Assembly (NCBI GenBank): GCA_001414345.1
Contig: LLCB01000019.1
Location: 297,432-361,431, forward strand
DNA length: 64,000 nt
DNA from: Hymenoscyphus infarciens
Lineage: Eukaryota > Ascomycota > Leotiomycetes > Helotiales > Helotiaceae
Reading direction: 5' to 3'
The notes under the pieces were generated by a model, which saw nothing but the letters and a program-made list of their open reading frames with translations, was not told the origin of the DNA and ran no database searches. The first letter of the stretch is position 1. The number at the start of each line of letters is the position of its first letter. Of the stretch, positions 49,032 through 59,565 are shown in pieces. Made by a program: the position numbers and the translations under genes.

Positions 49032-49637
49032 TCACCTAGCGATTTTTCTTTTCTCGGGGAGCATTACTCTCTGCATTGATCTTGTGACCATCGAGTGTTT
49101 CTGCCACTGCTTCTTCTGTACCCTGCTGCCTACTCCCACTCTCCTTATGCCTATCGATTCTTTGTTGTGCGAATTGTGATGGTGATGTCCTGGAGAGGAA
49201 CGACGTGAAGGTGCTCTGATTCGGGGGAGAGGGATGGAGATTTGTTTTTGCAGGCTACTCGGTGGATGAGTATAAATGTAAGTGGGAGTGTGACGAGGCG
49301 TGGGAAGAAAATCGGTTTGATTCTCTTCCAGCTCCTCTGGTGGGGTAGGTGTTAGAAGCTCGAATCCTCCATCCCAGGGCAAGTGGCCGCTATCTGCCAG
49401 CTTGATACTGTAATACAACTCTTCCGGCGTCTGCCACCTCGGGGTAATATGGTTGTTGGCTACCTGGAAGAGTTTGTCGCGTAGTTGGGCAGCGTGGAAT
49501 TGTGCGATGATAGGTGAGTCGTTGCGAGGATCCCAATTGCCATTCCTAACAACCGAATTTTCACGCTCGAGCCGTGGCGGTGAGAAATGTGATAATGATG
49601 ATGGTTGTGATGAAGATGATCGAGTGTTATATCTCAT
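49032..49637 (-). CDS. Basic, Ser/Pro/His-rich hypothetical protein, 201 aa
   Basis: Single exon from ATG 49637 (MRYNTRSSSSQPSSLSHFSP) to a TAG. The central part has QFHAAQLRDKLFQVANNHIT and WQTPEELYYSIKLADSGHLP, a plausible small helical module. The C-terminal third is strongly basic with a PGHHHHNSHNKE stretch and RKIAR end, suggesting a nuclear or nucleic-acid-binding protein (inference). It lies just inside the gene island, divergent from the FHA-kinase gene with a gap of 600 bp. Not recognised. Confidence 0.6.
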   Translation of the reverse strand: MRYNTRSSSSQPSSLSHFSPPRLERENSVVRNGNWDPRNDSPIIAQFHAAQLRDKLFQVANNHITPRWQTPEELYYSIKLADSGHLPWDGGFELLTPTPPEELEENQTDFLPTPRHTPTYIYTHPPSSLQKQISIPLPRIRAPSRRSSPGHHHHNSHNKESIGIRRVGVGSRVQKKQWQKHSMVTRSMQRVMLPEKRKIAR

Positions 49638-50237
49638 GGTGATGTAGTGTAGAGGGACTGGAGTGTAGAAGTATGAGGGCCGATTTCTGGCGTACCGGAT
49701 CCGGACATTTGAAAATTAAATCTCCCGGTCCCTAGACAGCAGGTGCTAGGCGGTTTATGATTCCTCGGATAGCAGGTCCTCGATGCAACTTGTTGAACTT
49801 GTTGGGAAGATTCAGGAACCGAACACTCGCTCCTCCCTTGGATATTGTCACTGCTTGCTGAGCTGAGGTGCGGATTTCTTTTGAGTCCCGAGGTGAGGGA
49901 GGGGTTTAATCCGTACGTCTTTATTTGCGTATGGGTGATTCGATGTTTCTGATGGATTAAAGGTATGCGAGGTGGTGTGTAAGGAGGTTTGGAGGTTTGA
50001 AATACGTGAATCATACTATTTTGCTGGTGCCAAAGAAGCGCGCTGGGTCCAGGCGCTTATGTAATACCGTCAGCCTCAGTGGTGGAGGCTCCACTATGAC
50101 CCCGCATTCCATTTTCATTTCCCCCCATTTTCATAAAGTTACTTATTCGCACCACTTACTTACTTCCCACATCTGCACTAGCACCCCCCTATATCCACCG
50201 GGAATTTCCGTATCGTCAACTCGCTTGAACTTTAACT
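49638..50237. promoter_or_regulatory. Divergent promoter region
   Basis: 600 bp between the divergent starts of the 201-aa gene (minus) and the FHA-kinase gene (plus). C/T-rich leader before 50238. No specific element is claimed. Confidence 0.4.
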
Positions 50238-52194
50238 ATGTCCTTCCAACCTAGCGATTCCATGTCAACAACACAACCAAACACACCTGAACCTCTTCCA
50301 ATTGACGACCAAAACGAAGAAGATCCGAATGGGGACTTTGCGAGACTGATTCCCATCTCCAAGTCCGCACGTAATGCTTTTCACAACCTCATCCTCGCTA
50401 TGAACGAAAATGAGGATTCCCGCAAAAGATTCCAGTGGCACCAGAGATTTATTCATGTTCGTCCAAATCTAGAAACACAAGAAGAAATGGAAAGCGGACT
50501 AGACGGACAGTCAACTAGTGACGAGCCTGTTTCTGTTGTATCCTCTATAGAGAAGACGACGACCATGCTTCATACTGGCTTTTGGAGGCTGAATATGCAT
50601 TTGCACCCTTCAAATCGCCGTTTTGGATGGGTACTTGGTAAAGGGCGTTGGAGTAAAAGTACTTCTCGTGATGATCATGGCGGAGTAGATATCCTCCTCG
50701 CTCCTCCGCCTCCAGCTAAGCAGCCATTCCTCCGCGGTCGTCATGCTCGCTTAATCCATAACCTCGACTCCTACGTTCTAATGGTCGCTGCAGACAAAAG
50801 GTTGCGAGTAGGTGACCGTTATATCGAGCCGACAAATCTCTCTGTCCTCGGACAGACTAAGACTGTCATTGCAATTGGAGATTTAGAGTATCAGCTTGTT
50901 TTTACAAGCTTAGATCCGTCTATCTATAGAGCTCAACTCGAGCACTACTCTTTCTTTTCTAATTACCAAAGCCAACAAGCGGCAACGTTTGTAGACCCAA
51001 CACCGGCGGTAACAGACTACCTGCTTATAGAAAAATATTTTATTCGAACCTCCTTCGCACAAGGATCAACTTGTTGGATGTGTGCTGCAGTTAATAGGGA
51101 CACGGGTGCTACAGTTGCAGTCAAGAAAATCATTGCAGTTTCGCCGACGAAGCTCACTCATGTTCAGTGCGAGGTAGCTAATATGAAGAAGTTATTAACA
51201 GGCCCTTCAAATTGCCCTGTCAGTAGTGTCTTTCCATTTTTCCCAGTTCCATTCCCTACAGTCGTGATGTCTATTCCATCAGAAATTGGCCTAGAACCTT
51301 CCAACTTACGTTCTACCTTGGAACGTTCCAACGAATTCAAATGCCAAACACTACTCGTGTTAATAGTTCTCGTCTTCTCTATCTTCTTGTCCTCTACAGA
51401 GGAAGCATCATCAATGTACCTCCTACATGTTAAGAATTCTATTTGTTTTCCTATTTCGTTGAATCGACATTGCATTAGTTCATACATACTTACACCTTTA
51501 CCAGGCCAGCATTTCCAGGCTTATCGATTCCTTATATATCCAACCTAGCCATCATTCCGGTGCCACTGAATGTTTCATTATCTCTCAGCCGCTTCTGAGC
51601 CAAAATCTTGGTCAATTACTTGTATCCCCCTCACTCAAAATGTCTTCTCGTCTATCCTTGTTTGAACAAATGCTCGAGGGCCTTAAATTCCTTCATATTC
51701 AAGGATGCATGCACCGAGATATCAAACCGCAAAATATCCTCGCCTCAGAGTCTCCTATCAGGGCTGTCATCATCGACTTTGGATGGGCAACATGGGACGA
51801 AACTTCGAACGATCACATGAAAGGCACGGTACACTACTTGGCTCCTGAAATTATTGCATTGAAGGAAGGAGAGGCTTCTTTGGATGCAACCTATGATAAA
51901 TCTGCCGATATTTGGGGCATGGGGTTAACTGCTTACGAATTGATAACAGGTTCTTCTCGAGATCTGTTGTTTCCAAAAATCTCAAAGAATGTCTACAACA
52001 AACACTTGCTCCCAACGATAGTAGCCATAAACAAAACTCCAGTTTATGGCTGGGCATCTAGTTCAATTCGAGATATGCTTCGTTGGGACCCCGCATCACG
52101 TATCAAAGCAGAAGAAGCGTACCGAAAATGTCCTGGATTTCAAGCGGGAAGCGAGAAACGTCAGCTCCATCCTAGAAAGCGACAAAGAGAGTAG
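50238..52194 (+). CDS. FHA-like domain plus protein kinase fusion, 556 aa, 2 exons
   Basis: Model: 50238-51218 joined to 51505-52194 across a 286-nt GTCAGT..CCAG intron, phase 0. Residues about 128-222 resemble an FHA module (RRFGWVLGKGRWS; PFLRGRHARLIHNLDSYVLM; IAIGDLEYQLVF), which binds phosphothreonine. The kinase domain spans about 262-550: Lys296 in VAVKK, a candidate alphaC Glu312, SISRLIDSLYIQ, TECFIISQPL hinge, MHRDIKPQNIL (Asp399), DFGWAT (Asp418) and LAPEI (440-444). All catalytic residues are present, so it should be active. The basic tail QLHPRKRQRE resembles a nuclear signal. The arrangement recalls Rad53/Cds1-type kinases, but sequence similarity is low. The long intron itself contains open, kinase-like frames (see findings). 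Splicing here is my inference. Confidence 0.75.
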
Positions 52195-52399
52195 CCATCC
52201 TGTGACAGGCTTCGAAAGCGCGAACTGTCGCCTTACGTGGTAGACACACCACTCCTTAAGTCAACAACCATATCACAAAAACACTGAACGCAGCTACACA
52301 GCACGTTCTTACCCACTTTACACTTGAGCAACCTTCCAGTGACAGATTTGGCCACTCCCCTTTTCTAACTCGCCGAGGATATGCTGCTGCACCAGGAAA

Positions 52400-53314
52400 T
52401 TATTCATTGCGCGAGGCTTTGCCTTTTGGCCTTGTGTGAATAGTGACATGCCGTTTCAAGTTGTCGTAGCGATTGATCAGCTTTCCACAGAGCTCGCAAG
52501 GAAATTCTTGAGTTATAGTATAAGTTCTTTCGTGTCTGTCCAAGGCTGCTTTTCTTGGGAACCTTTTGAGGCAGCTTTCGAAGGTACAAGTAAAGTTGGC
52601 CTCATTTTGGGTTTGAACATTGCCAGGTAGTGCAGACTCCTTTAGTCTCTGGCAAGCTTTTGCTGGGTTTGTGTGCGTGATTGGACTTGTCTGATACTGC
52701 ATTCTATTCAAAGCCATCGGAACCAGTACCGGGCCTAATTTGGACTCTTCGTATCCTACTGGTGGTGCATAGTAGGCCGTACTTCCATCTATCCGGCCCT
52801 TAAGTTCGGCTCCAAGTTGAAAGTCGGAGCCAAATCCTAAACCCGGGCTGTCATGTTGCGTTTGAAAGTGCAAGGAGCTGATAGGAAGAGCAGGAGACAG
52901 CATATCAAGCACATCAATGGTCGTCGGTAAAGGAATTGCTTCGAGTATCGTGGAAGATATACTGGGAAGGCCATAGAAAATGTTTATGTTGTCATTAATG
53001 TGACCATCGTACTTCGGAAAGCTGTTCTGATCTGGCAGACGTTCTATGTCTCCGGAAAAGATCATTAGCACCTCCTGAAAACCCGAAAGCATTTCCTGAG
53101 ACATGGCCGTTGTTGGATAAAACTCTGATCCATTGTTATCTAGTTCTTGGGTATAGAAAGATCTAGATGAGGGCTGATAGCTGTCATCGATCCTGAAATT
53201 ATTTAAAGACTCTTGAAAAGCTGAAATAGAAGTCTCTATGATTGATTCCCATGGCGAAAATACACCAGATGGCGAGACACAGCCTAGTTGGCTCAGTGTC
53301 TAATATGCTGACAT
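52400..53314 (-). pseudogene. C2H2 zinc-finger protein with a premature TAG near its start
   Basis: A 304-codon frame begins at ATG 53314 (MSAY, then TAG at 53300-53302) and continues open through TLSQLGCVSPSGVFSPWESI, SSRSFYTQELDNNGSEF and TAMSQEMLSGFQEV to the stop at 52400. Two C2H2 fingers close the protein: CTFESCLKRFPRKAALDRH, lacking the last His because HERTHT reads HERTYT (codon 52520-52522), and a complete CELCGKLINRYDNLKRHVTI-H. Both faults are C-to-T changes in a CpA context (CAG to TAG, CAT or CAC to TAT), as RIP makes, and RIP block 3 starts 130 bp away. Translation from the internal ATG at 53104 would still give 234 aa, so it may be partly functional. Sequence-specific DNA binding is the family role. 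Confidence 0.65.
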
Positions 53315-54043
53315 ATTGCTAGAGAGAAACAATCTGTGGTTAGTCTGGAATTATCAACTTAATCTGACGACTTGACTGATAGCACGTTTTTCAGAACCTT
53401 AAAACGCGTGGATTTTGCAATCATAGTGCAACTGTTGATCCTAGTAAAAGACATATATATATAAAAGATTAAATTTATTAATAGGAAAAATTATTTAATA
53501 GAGAGTTGAGTAGAAGAGAGTATCTAATAGAAGAAATTTTAAGATTTTGTTATTATAAGAAAAAAGAATATAGGTATTAGGTATATATACTCTTAGTATA
53601 TAAGTATTAGTAATATTAGTATCTCAGTTAATCTAGAATAGCTATCTATTATAGATATAAAGTAATCGCTATAATAATAGTATATAATAGAGTTTAGAGA
53701 AAAGGATTAATCTAAAAAGCAGAGGTATTAGTACTAGATTTTAAGAGCTTAGATAAGAGAAACTTTGAATTACGTTTACTAAGAGATAATAAAGAACTAA
53801 AAACCTAAAAAGCTTAATATAATAGTCTACTATCTAGGCTATTCTAGATAGCCGAGGATACTCGCTTTATATAAGGTTTAGCTATAGTATATTTAGCTTT
53901 TAGCTATTATTATTTTATATTATCTAATTTAAGAATATTATATACGTTTCGACGTCTATCTAGACCTTTAGACGACGTTCGTAGAGTTTAAGCTTTTATA
54001 TTAGCTAATATATATTATTATTCGGTTTTAGACCTTTTAGTAC

Positions 54044-54353
54044 TATAATAGCACGAAATACACACTATAGGAGAAGAGGTATATAGGAGTGCGTTCGAGA
54101 CTGAATAACGTGAGTAGATACTAGGCTCTGATATAGAAGAAAAGGAAAAACTATCCCTCTTCTACTCTAAGAGTAGGCTACTATATATAAGAGGTTCGGA
54201 CTAAAAGGTCTGAAACCGACTAACGTTATACGTCGGCTAATACAAAAGCCTAAACCTACGTAACCTTCCTAAAACAGATAATATAAGACAACTGCCGAAA
54301 CCTTATATGTGGTAGATACTCCTAGCTATCTAGGATGACGGTATGCTGTTATA
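54044..54353 (-). repeat. 3' LTR (left copy)
   Basis: Pairs with 56241-56553. Preceded by AGTAC and followed by atccccctt, the complement of the polypurine tract. Confidence 0.8.
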
Positions 54354-56240
54354 TCCCCCTTCTTTAAAAAAGACTTATTCTTAAGTCTATCTCTCTTATT
54401 ATTTAGAGTTAAATCGGAATACTATAACATCGTTGTCAAGGTCGAAGTATTTATCGTATTTATTAATTTTATTATAAGTAAGAAGGTAGATTAGAGTCTA
54501 AATCGTAGCTAACCTAGTTTGAAGATTAATTGTATTTTATTATAAGTGAGACGAGATGTTAACTTTAGGTCTAAATCGTAACCGAACTAAATCGTAGATA
54601 CTTATAAAAGAGAGATTTCGTTTCTAATCCTTTAATATTAAAAGTAAGTGTTTGCTAAAAGAGTGTAGTTTAATCTAACTAGTAGGTTAGAAAAAGTTTA
54701 AAGTAAAATTAGAAAAAGTTTAAAGCAGAGTCGAAGGCGAATATAGAGTAGAGTCAGAAGTGGTTTAGTTAAGAGGTAATAATAACTTAGTTAAGAGCTT
54801 ACTTTAAGAGCGTACTAATTCGTATTTGATTTAAATTCGAATGAAAAAAGGACTTCTGACCTAGCTAGAAGTAAAAGAAAGTAAAGAATGTAAAAACTAT
54901 AAGACTCTATACTAGAGTTAGTAACGTTTTAGCTAGTTAAAGGCGAAGTTGTTTCTAAGTTGTTAAAGTTAAAATTATTATCTAAGTATCTAAGAATAAT
55001 AAAAAAAGGGATAGTTTTAGCTAGTTAAATAAACTTAATACCGAAGTTATTATATTACCTTATTCCCTTCTTAAATCAGAGTACTTAAAGACTTATTTAT
55101 TATCTTCTAATTTCAAAGAAGAGTTACTATTAGATTATAGAGAGTTTAGAGCTAGATAGAGGGGTATTCTAAACTAAAGTGTTTCTTAGTAAAGTTATAA
55201 TTCTAGCGTCTTTTAAGTATAGTAGACGCGTTTTAGAGCTAAGGTATATGTCCTATATATAGAAGAACTATTCTAATTCCCTCTAAGTATAGCTATACTT
55301 AAAAAGTAAACGTTTCTTTAGTATAATCTTCTCCTAATACTACTTCTATCTCTTTTAGATAATGTTCAGTTAGGATTAATAGTAATAACTTAGCTAAGAG
55401 CTTACTTCTTTAGTCTTAATAGAAAGCGTATTTTAACCGATTCGTATCCGATTCAAGAGAAGTAGTAGGAAGGTATCAGAGGCAGCAGTGTCTCTTAAGC
55501 GAAAGAGGTCTGAATTTAGGCTAGAAAGCAAAGGAGGGTTCAAACAAAGGTTTAAAAGAGGGTTAGATCAGAGAGGGTTCAAAAGTAGGGTATTTAACTT
55601 TAAAGTTCGCTTATAATTTTATCCTCTATCTCTTAGTTAACCGATCGTTTTATCCTTTATATTCTTTACCTCTATCTCGTTTACCTATTATCTATATATC
55701 GTTCGAATTTAAGAAGGTTATCTTTAGAGGCTAAGCTCTTATTATTTTAGCGTACAATTATAGGTTAGATAGGGTTTAGAGAGTCTTTTAAAAAGGGGGG
55801 TAGCCTTAGAAGGTCGTTCAACGCCTCGTAGCAGAACAGATTCAGAGAGACCTAAGGTCTCTTAGAAATTCAATATAATAATATCGTTTAGAGGAGAGAG
55901 GGGTAAGATCAGATTCAGAAGCCTTCTAGATAACTTTAATAGTCGACTTATTTACTAAACCTATATATAGTAGTCCCTATATAGAGAGAGTTATTAGAAG
56001 CCTCTAAAGTACTTAGTATATTTCTACTTTCTTAACGTATAAAATACACTTTTTACTAGCTATCTATATAGATACTAAACCCTAGTATTACTAGCTATCT
56101 AGGAGATCTCTAGAATCCCAGCTATTTAAGAATAGCGTTATTCGCGTCTAATTCTAGTCTAAAAAAGAAATAAAAGCAATAATAAGCTTAAAGAGATATT
56201 ATAAATACCGTCACTAGCGAAGTAGAGTTTTTCCTTTTTA

Positions 56241-56553
56241 TATAATAGCACGAAATATACACTATAGAAGAAGAGATATATAGGAGTACGTTTAAGACTA
56301 AATAACGTAAGTAGATACTAAGCTCTAATATAGAAGAAAAGGAAAAACTATCTCTCTTCTACTCTAAGAGTAGGCTGCTATATATAAGAGGTTCGGACTA
56401 AAAGGTCCGAAACCGACTAACGTTATACGTCGGCTAATATAAAAGCCTGAACCTATGTAACCTTTCTAAAACAGATAATATAAGATAATAACTGCTGAAA
56501 CTCTATATGTAGCAGATACTCCTAGCTATCTAGGATGACGGCATACTGTTATA
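56241..56553 (-). repeat. 5' LTR (right copy)
   Basis: Pairs with 54044-54353. Followed by AGTAC, the second half of the target duplication. Differences from the left copy are mostly transitions, with a small 3-nt length difference. Confidence 0.8.
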
Positions 56554-56574
56554 AGTACTATCCGATCTCTTATA

Positions 56575-56715
56575 TATAGCTACCTACTCTTCTAGAGTTA
56601 GAAAAGGCTAGTTTAGCCTTTTCTTCTATATTAGAGCCTAAGATCTATATATATTATTCTATTAAACGTACTTCTATATACTTCTTCTACTATAGTATAT
56701 TATTATACTTGAAAA
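56575..56715 (-). repeat. Inverted LTR-like fragment
   Basis: Its reverse complement reads tagaagaagtatatagaagt and then taggctctaatatagaag. This is the order of the LTR start, but on the opposite strand to the adjacent element. Probably a second, older insertion. Confidence 0.5.
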
Positions 56716-56827
56716 CTATAAGTCTCTTCTCTAAACCTTTTTCTAAGAGATATTAGAGTATTTAGCACTTTCTAATTCTCTTAACTAATATTAATAGTAT
56801 CTACTTAACTTAAAATCTCTAATTAAA

Positions 56828-58030
56828 TTTTATTAGCTAAATAAGAACTTAAGAATAAAGGTTCTAATATTTAAGCTCTCTCTTACTCTAGTTATAATAC
56901 TAAAGTATAAAAGCTAAGAGAAGAGAATAATAAATTAATAGAGATAATAATAAGTTCTATAATATAAATAGTTTAATAAATATTTATATTTCTAAAAGTA
57001 GAGTAAAGTAAAGTAAGCTTAAGAGATTAATTTTTATAATCTATATCTAGTTTAAGAAACTTATAAGAAATATACGTTATTTCTAAGAGCCTATTTAGCT
57101 CGTATATATCTAGAATATATACTACTAAAAAACAAGAGATAAAAGATATATATATATATTCTAATTCTATATATATAATAGTGTTTAGTATATATATTTA
57201 AAAGTAATATAAATCCCTCGTTTAATCTCGTATATCTTAGTATATATATAAATAGAATATATACTACTAAAAAAAGATTTAGACTTCTAGAGATATAAAT
57301 CTTTAAAAGTTTTTATATATCTTTTATCTACTCTATTACCTAGTACTAAGTAGTATACTACTACTACTATAGCTCTATATCTTATATACTAATATATATA
57401 CTAATATTTATACTATAAGTTAAACGATTACTTAGTATAATAAGAAATAATTAATAATATATACTAACTTATACGAGGTTACTATTTAGAGTATCTCGTC
57501 AGATATCTATATATATATTTAAATAATTTATATAAGCTAAATAAGCTCTAATACTAATCTTAATATAAGAAAAGAAAATCGAAAGAATAATTATTAATCT
57601 TTTTAGTTAGAAAAGAAGATGAAATAATATAAAAAAGAGTATTAGCTACTTAAAAGTTATCTTAGAGTTTATATCTAGTTAAGATATTTAGATAAAAGTA
57701 ACTATTAATTCTTTCTTACTCTAACTATACTTATAGCCTTAGCTTAGGAAAAGGCGTTATAATATATTAGATAGAGATTTCCTTTGATACCTCGGTCTCT
57801 AAGAATCTTTTACTCTTATTATATCTCTCTTTATATATAATTAATATTTTTTTATTAATAAACGTTAAATGTTTATAGCGGAGATATCGGGAGGCAAGTA
57901 AGGCATTTTGTTTTCGGAACACAGAACTCAGTCTGCTTGGTGATAGGTACATATCTCAAAACGGCTGCCATCTTCTCTTCCCCACCTCAAGTAGGATCGC
58001 CCACTCCGCAAGTCTAAAATAAAGAGAGTG
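56828..58030. repeat. Dispersed repeat R, less mutated copy
   Basis: Matches 43925-44690. The segment 57850-58015 is nearly unmutated (cggctgccatc; ccccacctcaagtaggatcg), whereas the other copy has T for most of these C. Contains an extra segment of about 490 bp at 57050-57540, itself with a duplicated gaatatatactactaaaaaa motif. Ends at aagtctaaaataaagag, where GC-balanced DNA resumes. Confidence 0.7.
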
Positions 58031-58416
58031 TAATTCCCGGGACGGAGTGAGTGATTACAACGATGTTTGGGAGCAACAGTCACCAAGACCCAAGTTTCGA
58101 AAAAAGACTTTGTATTTCATCCCACCATAACTCATCGATCATCAATCATCAAGCCCATGGCTCATTGCTCGCCCCTTGCATCAAAATACGATTGTGGTAT
58201 CTCGCTGCACCCGCACTCCTCCCAACCCCGCAACCAAAAAATCACCGACCGTAATACCACAATATATGAAAGATGTATTTCAAGCACCAAGCCCTGCCAA
58301 CCTATCGCCAACTCGCCAGTTCAAAGCTCGGTATTATGAGATCGCGGGATTTGAATTCGGACCCTGGAGACATTTCGAGTTTATTTTGAGATAGGAGGGC
58401 AACGTTTGGATGGGTT

Positions 58417-58570
58417 TTAGTTTGGGCAAGACTGGCGAGTAAAGTATTAGCAGTGTTTCCAGCTCAGTATATGGACCCCAGATAGATAGATGACATACAG
58501 CACCGCATGAGCCGCAGCTCTTTCCTCCATCACTGGAAGCACCGCATTTTGGGCAAGCTGATCCGTGCAT
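58417..58570 (-). CDS. 28-residue Cys-rich peptide (CxxC type, metallothionein-like)
   Basis: Model: complement of 58417-58431 and 58499-58570; the intron (67 nt, GTATGT..CCAG, branch GCTAATAC 14-17 nt before the end) is phase 0. The peptide begins MHGSACPKCGASSDGGKSC and ends GSCGASCPN. It has five Cys: C6-x2-C9, C19-x2-C22 and C26, with Gly/Ser between and no hydrophobic core. This suits metal binding (a minimal zinc ribbon or metallothionein-like peptide). An additional 41-nt intron (58623-58663, GTGAGT..AATAG) probably lies in the 5' leader. Such tiny genes are normally missed by gene finders. Metal binding is inferred from Cys spacing. Without splicing, the frame would run on to 79 residues with a poor tail. 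Confidence 0.6.
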
Positions 58571-58663
58571 ATTTGCTTCTTGGTTTGTTGATGGGGTTGA
58601 AGGTTTTGGTGTCTGTTGGTTTCTATTAGCAAGCAAAACAAGAGTTCAAATGGCTCGACTCAC

Positions 58664-59565
58664 TTTGTTCAATTTGGCTGTTGAAGACGTTGAGTGATTG
58701 TCAGCAAAATTGGTAGCAGGTGAGGGGTAGATAAGGAGAGTTGTTGGTTGAGCTACAAGTCATCAAGGGCCCCGCAGCAGGATGAAGCACCACAGGCATC
58801 AACAGGCATGCAAAAAGAAGCGGGGTGCAGCCCAAAGAAGAAGATTAAACGAGAACGAGAACCAATCTCCGCCCAGCACGTGGGAAGAATGGTCTCGTGA
58901 ACCGTTCATTTCAAGAAGAATATAGAGACCGAAGAACGGTTTACGTTTACCCGTCGAGGTAGGTGTACAGCTGTGTCATGTACCACTGAGTGCACCGAGT
59001 ATATCGCGGAAGACTGGTATTGAGTGACGAATGTGGAAGTACAAGAGTGGGGGGGAGTGGGACTGCAGTAGGTACAACTGGAATGTTAGAAGCAGACACA
59101 GGAAAGTAGTTGTTGTAGATGACCGCGCGTATAGCTGCAGTGAAAATAGCATTTTCGTATCAAATCAAGGTAGAATCACCAACGGTCAACGTAGAAGAAG
59201 AACCTTGCTGTAAGTCAAGCCAACCTAGCCCGATCCATTCCCGTCCAGTCCAGTCCAGTACCGTCCAGTGAAGAAGCAAGAAAGCCCATAGCCATACCTA
59301 TTCACAGGGAAAAAAAATCCGAAGCATACCATCAACGCCGATTGGAAACGAGTCCACGCATAAAAGCAAAGAATGTTGTACCCCCCATATTTGAAGAAGT
59401 GGAAGAATTTTGACGCCGTTCCGGAGATAGCACGCTGCCCTTTCGGCCAGAAGACGTAGATATTGACGGGCCCACAGGAGCCTTTGTTTTGCTGCTTGCT
59501 GCTTGAGAAGGAGTATGTCGTACCGGTGATACTCTTCTCGGGATTTCTGCAGGCCCGTCTATTTG
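58664..59565. other. Intergenic
   Basis: 0.9 kb with the leader of the Cys-rich gene and the 3' flank of SF3B6. A short gtccagtcca repeat lies at about 59243-59270. No other gene seen. Confidence 0.5.

Larger units (their letters stand above)
54044..56553 (-). mobile_element. LTR retrotransposon, non-autonomous or deleted, with 5-bp target duplication
   Basis: Two direct repeats of about 310 bp (54044-54353 and 56241-56553) share strings such as gaggttcggactaaaaggtc and gactaacgttatacgtcggc. They flank 1.9 kb of internal DNA. The flanks are AGTAC immediately before the left LTR and AGTAC immediately after the right LTR, a perfect 5-bp target duplication. Read on the minus strand, a polypurine tract (aaagaagggggata) abuts the LTR, so the element points left, and LTR ends are TATAACAG..TATTATA, consistent with RIP-altered TG..CA. 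At 2.5 kb it is too short to code for gag-pol. Superfamily uncertain. Confidence 0.8.
53440..57950. repeat. RIP-mutated AT-rich block 3
   Basis: 4.5 kb depleted of CpA and TpG, though less completely than block 2: the LTR element inside keeps several CA and TG pairs. Contains the LTR element (54044-56553), an inverted LTR-like fragment (about 56575-56715) and dispersed repeat R (56828-58030). No readable ORFs. Confidence 0.85.

Noticed and set aside
53585..53660. Possible second LTR start
   Set aside because: The similarity to 46225-46290 is real but only about 70 bp long. It is noted as shared repeat content, not as an element end.
57767..57952. 61-codon minus-strand frame at the end of RIP block 3
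   Set aside because: Part of dispersed repeat R. Its protein is K/Y/I-rich from AT bias, and the matching copy at 44.4 kb has stops, so I treat it as repeat, not a gene.
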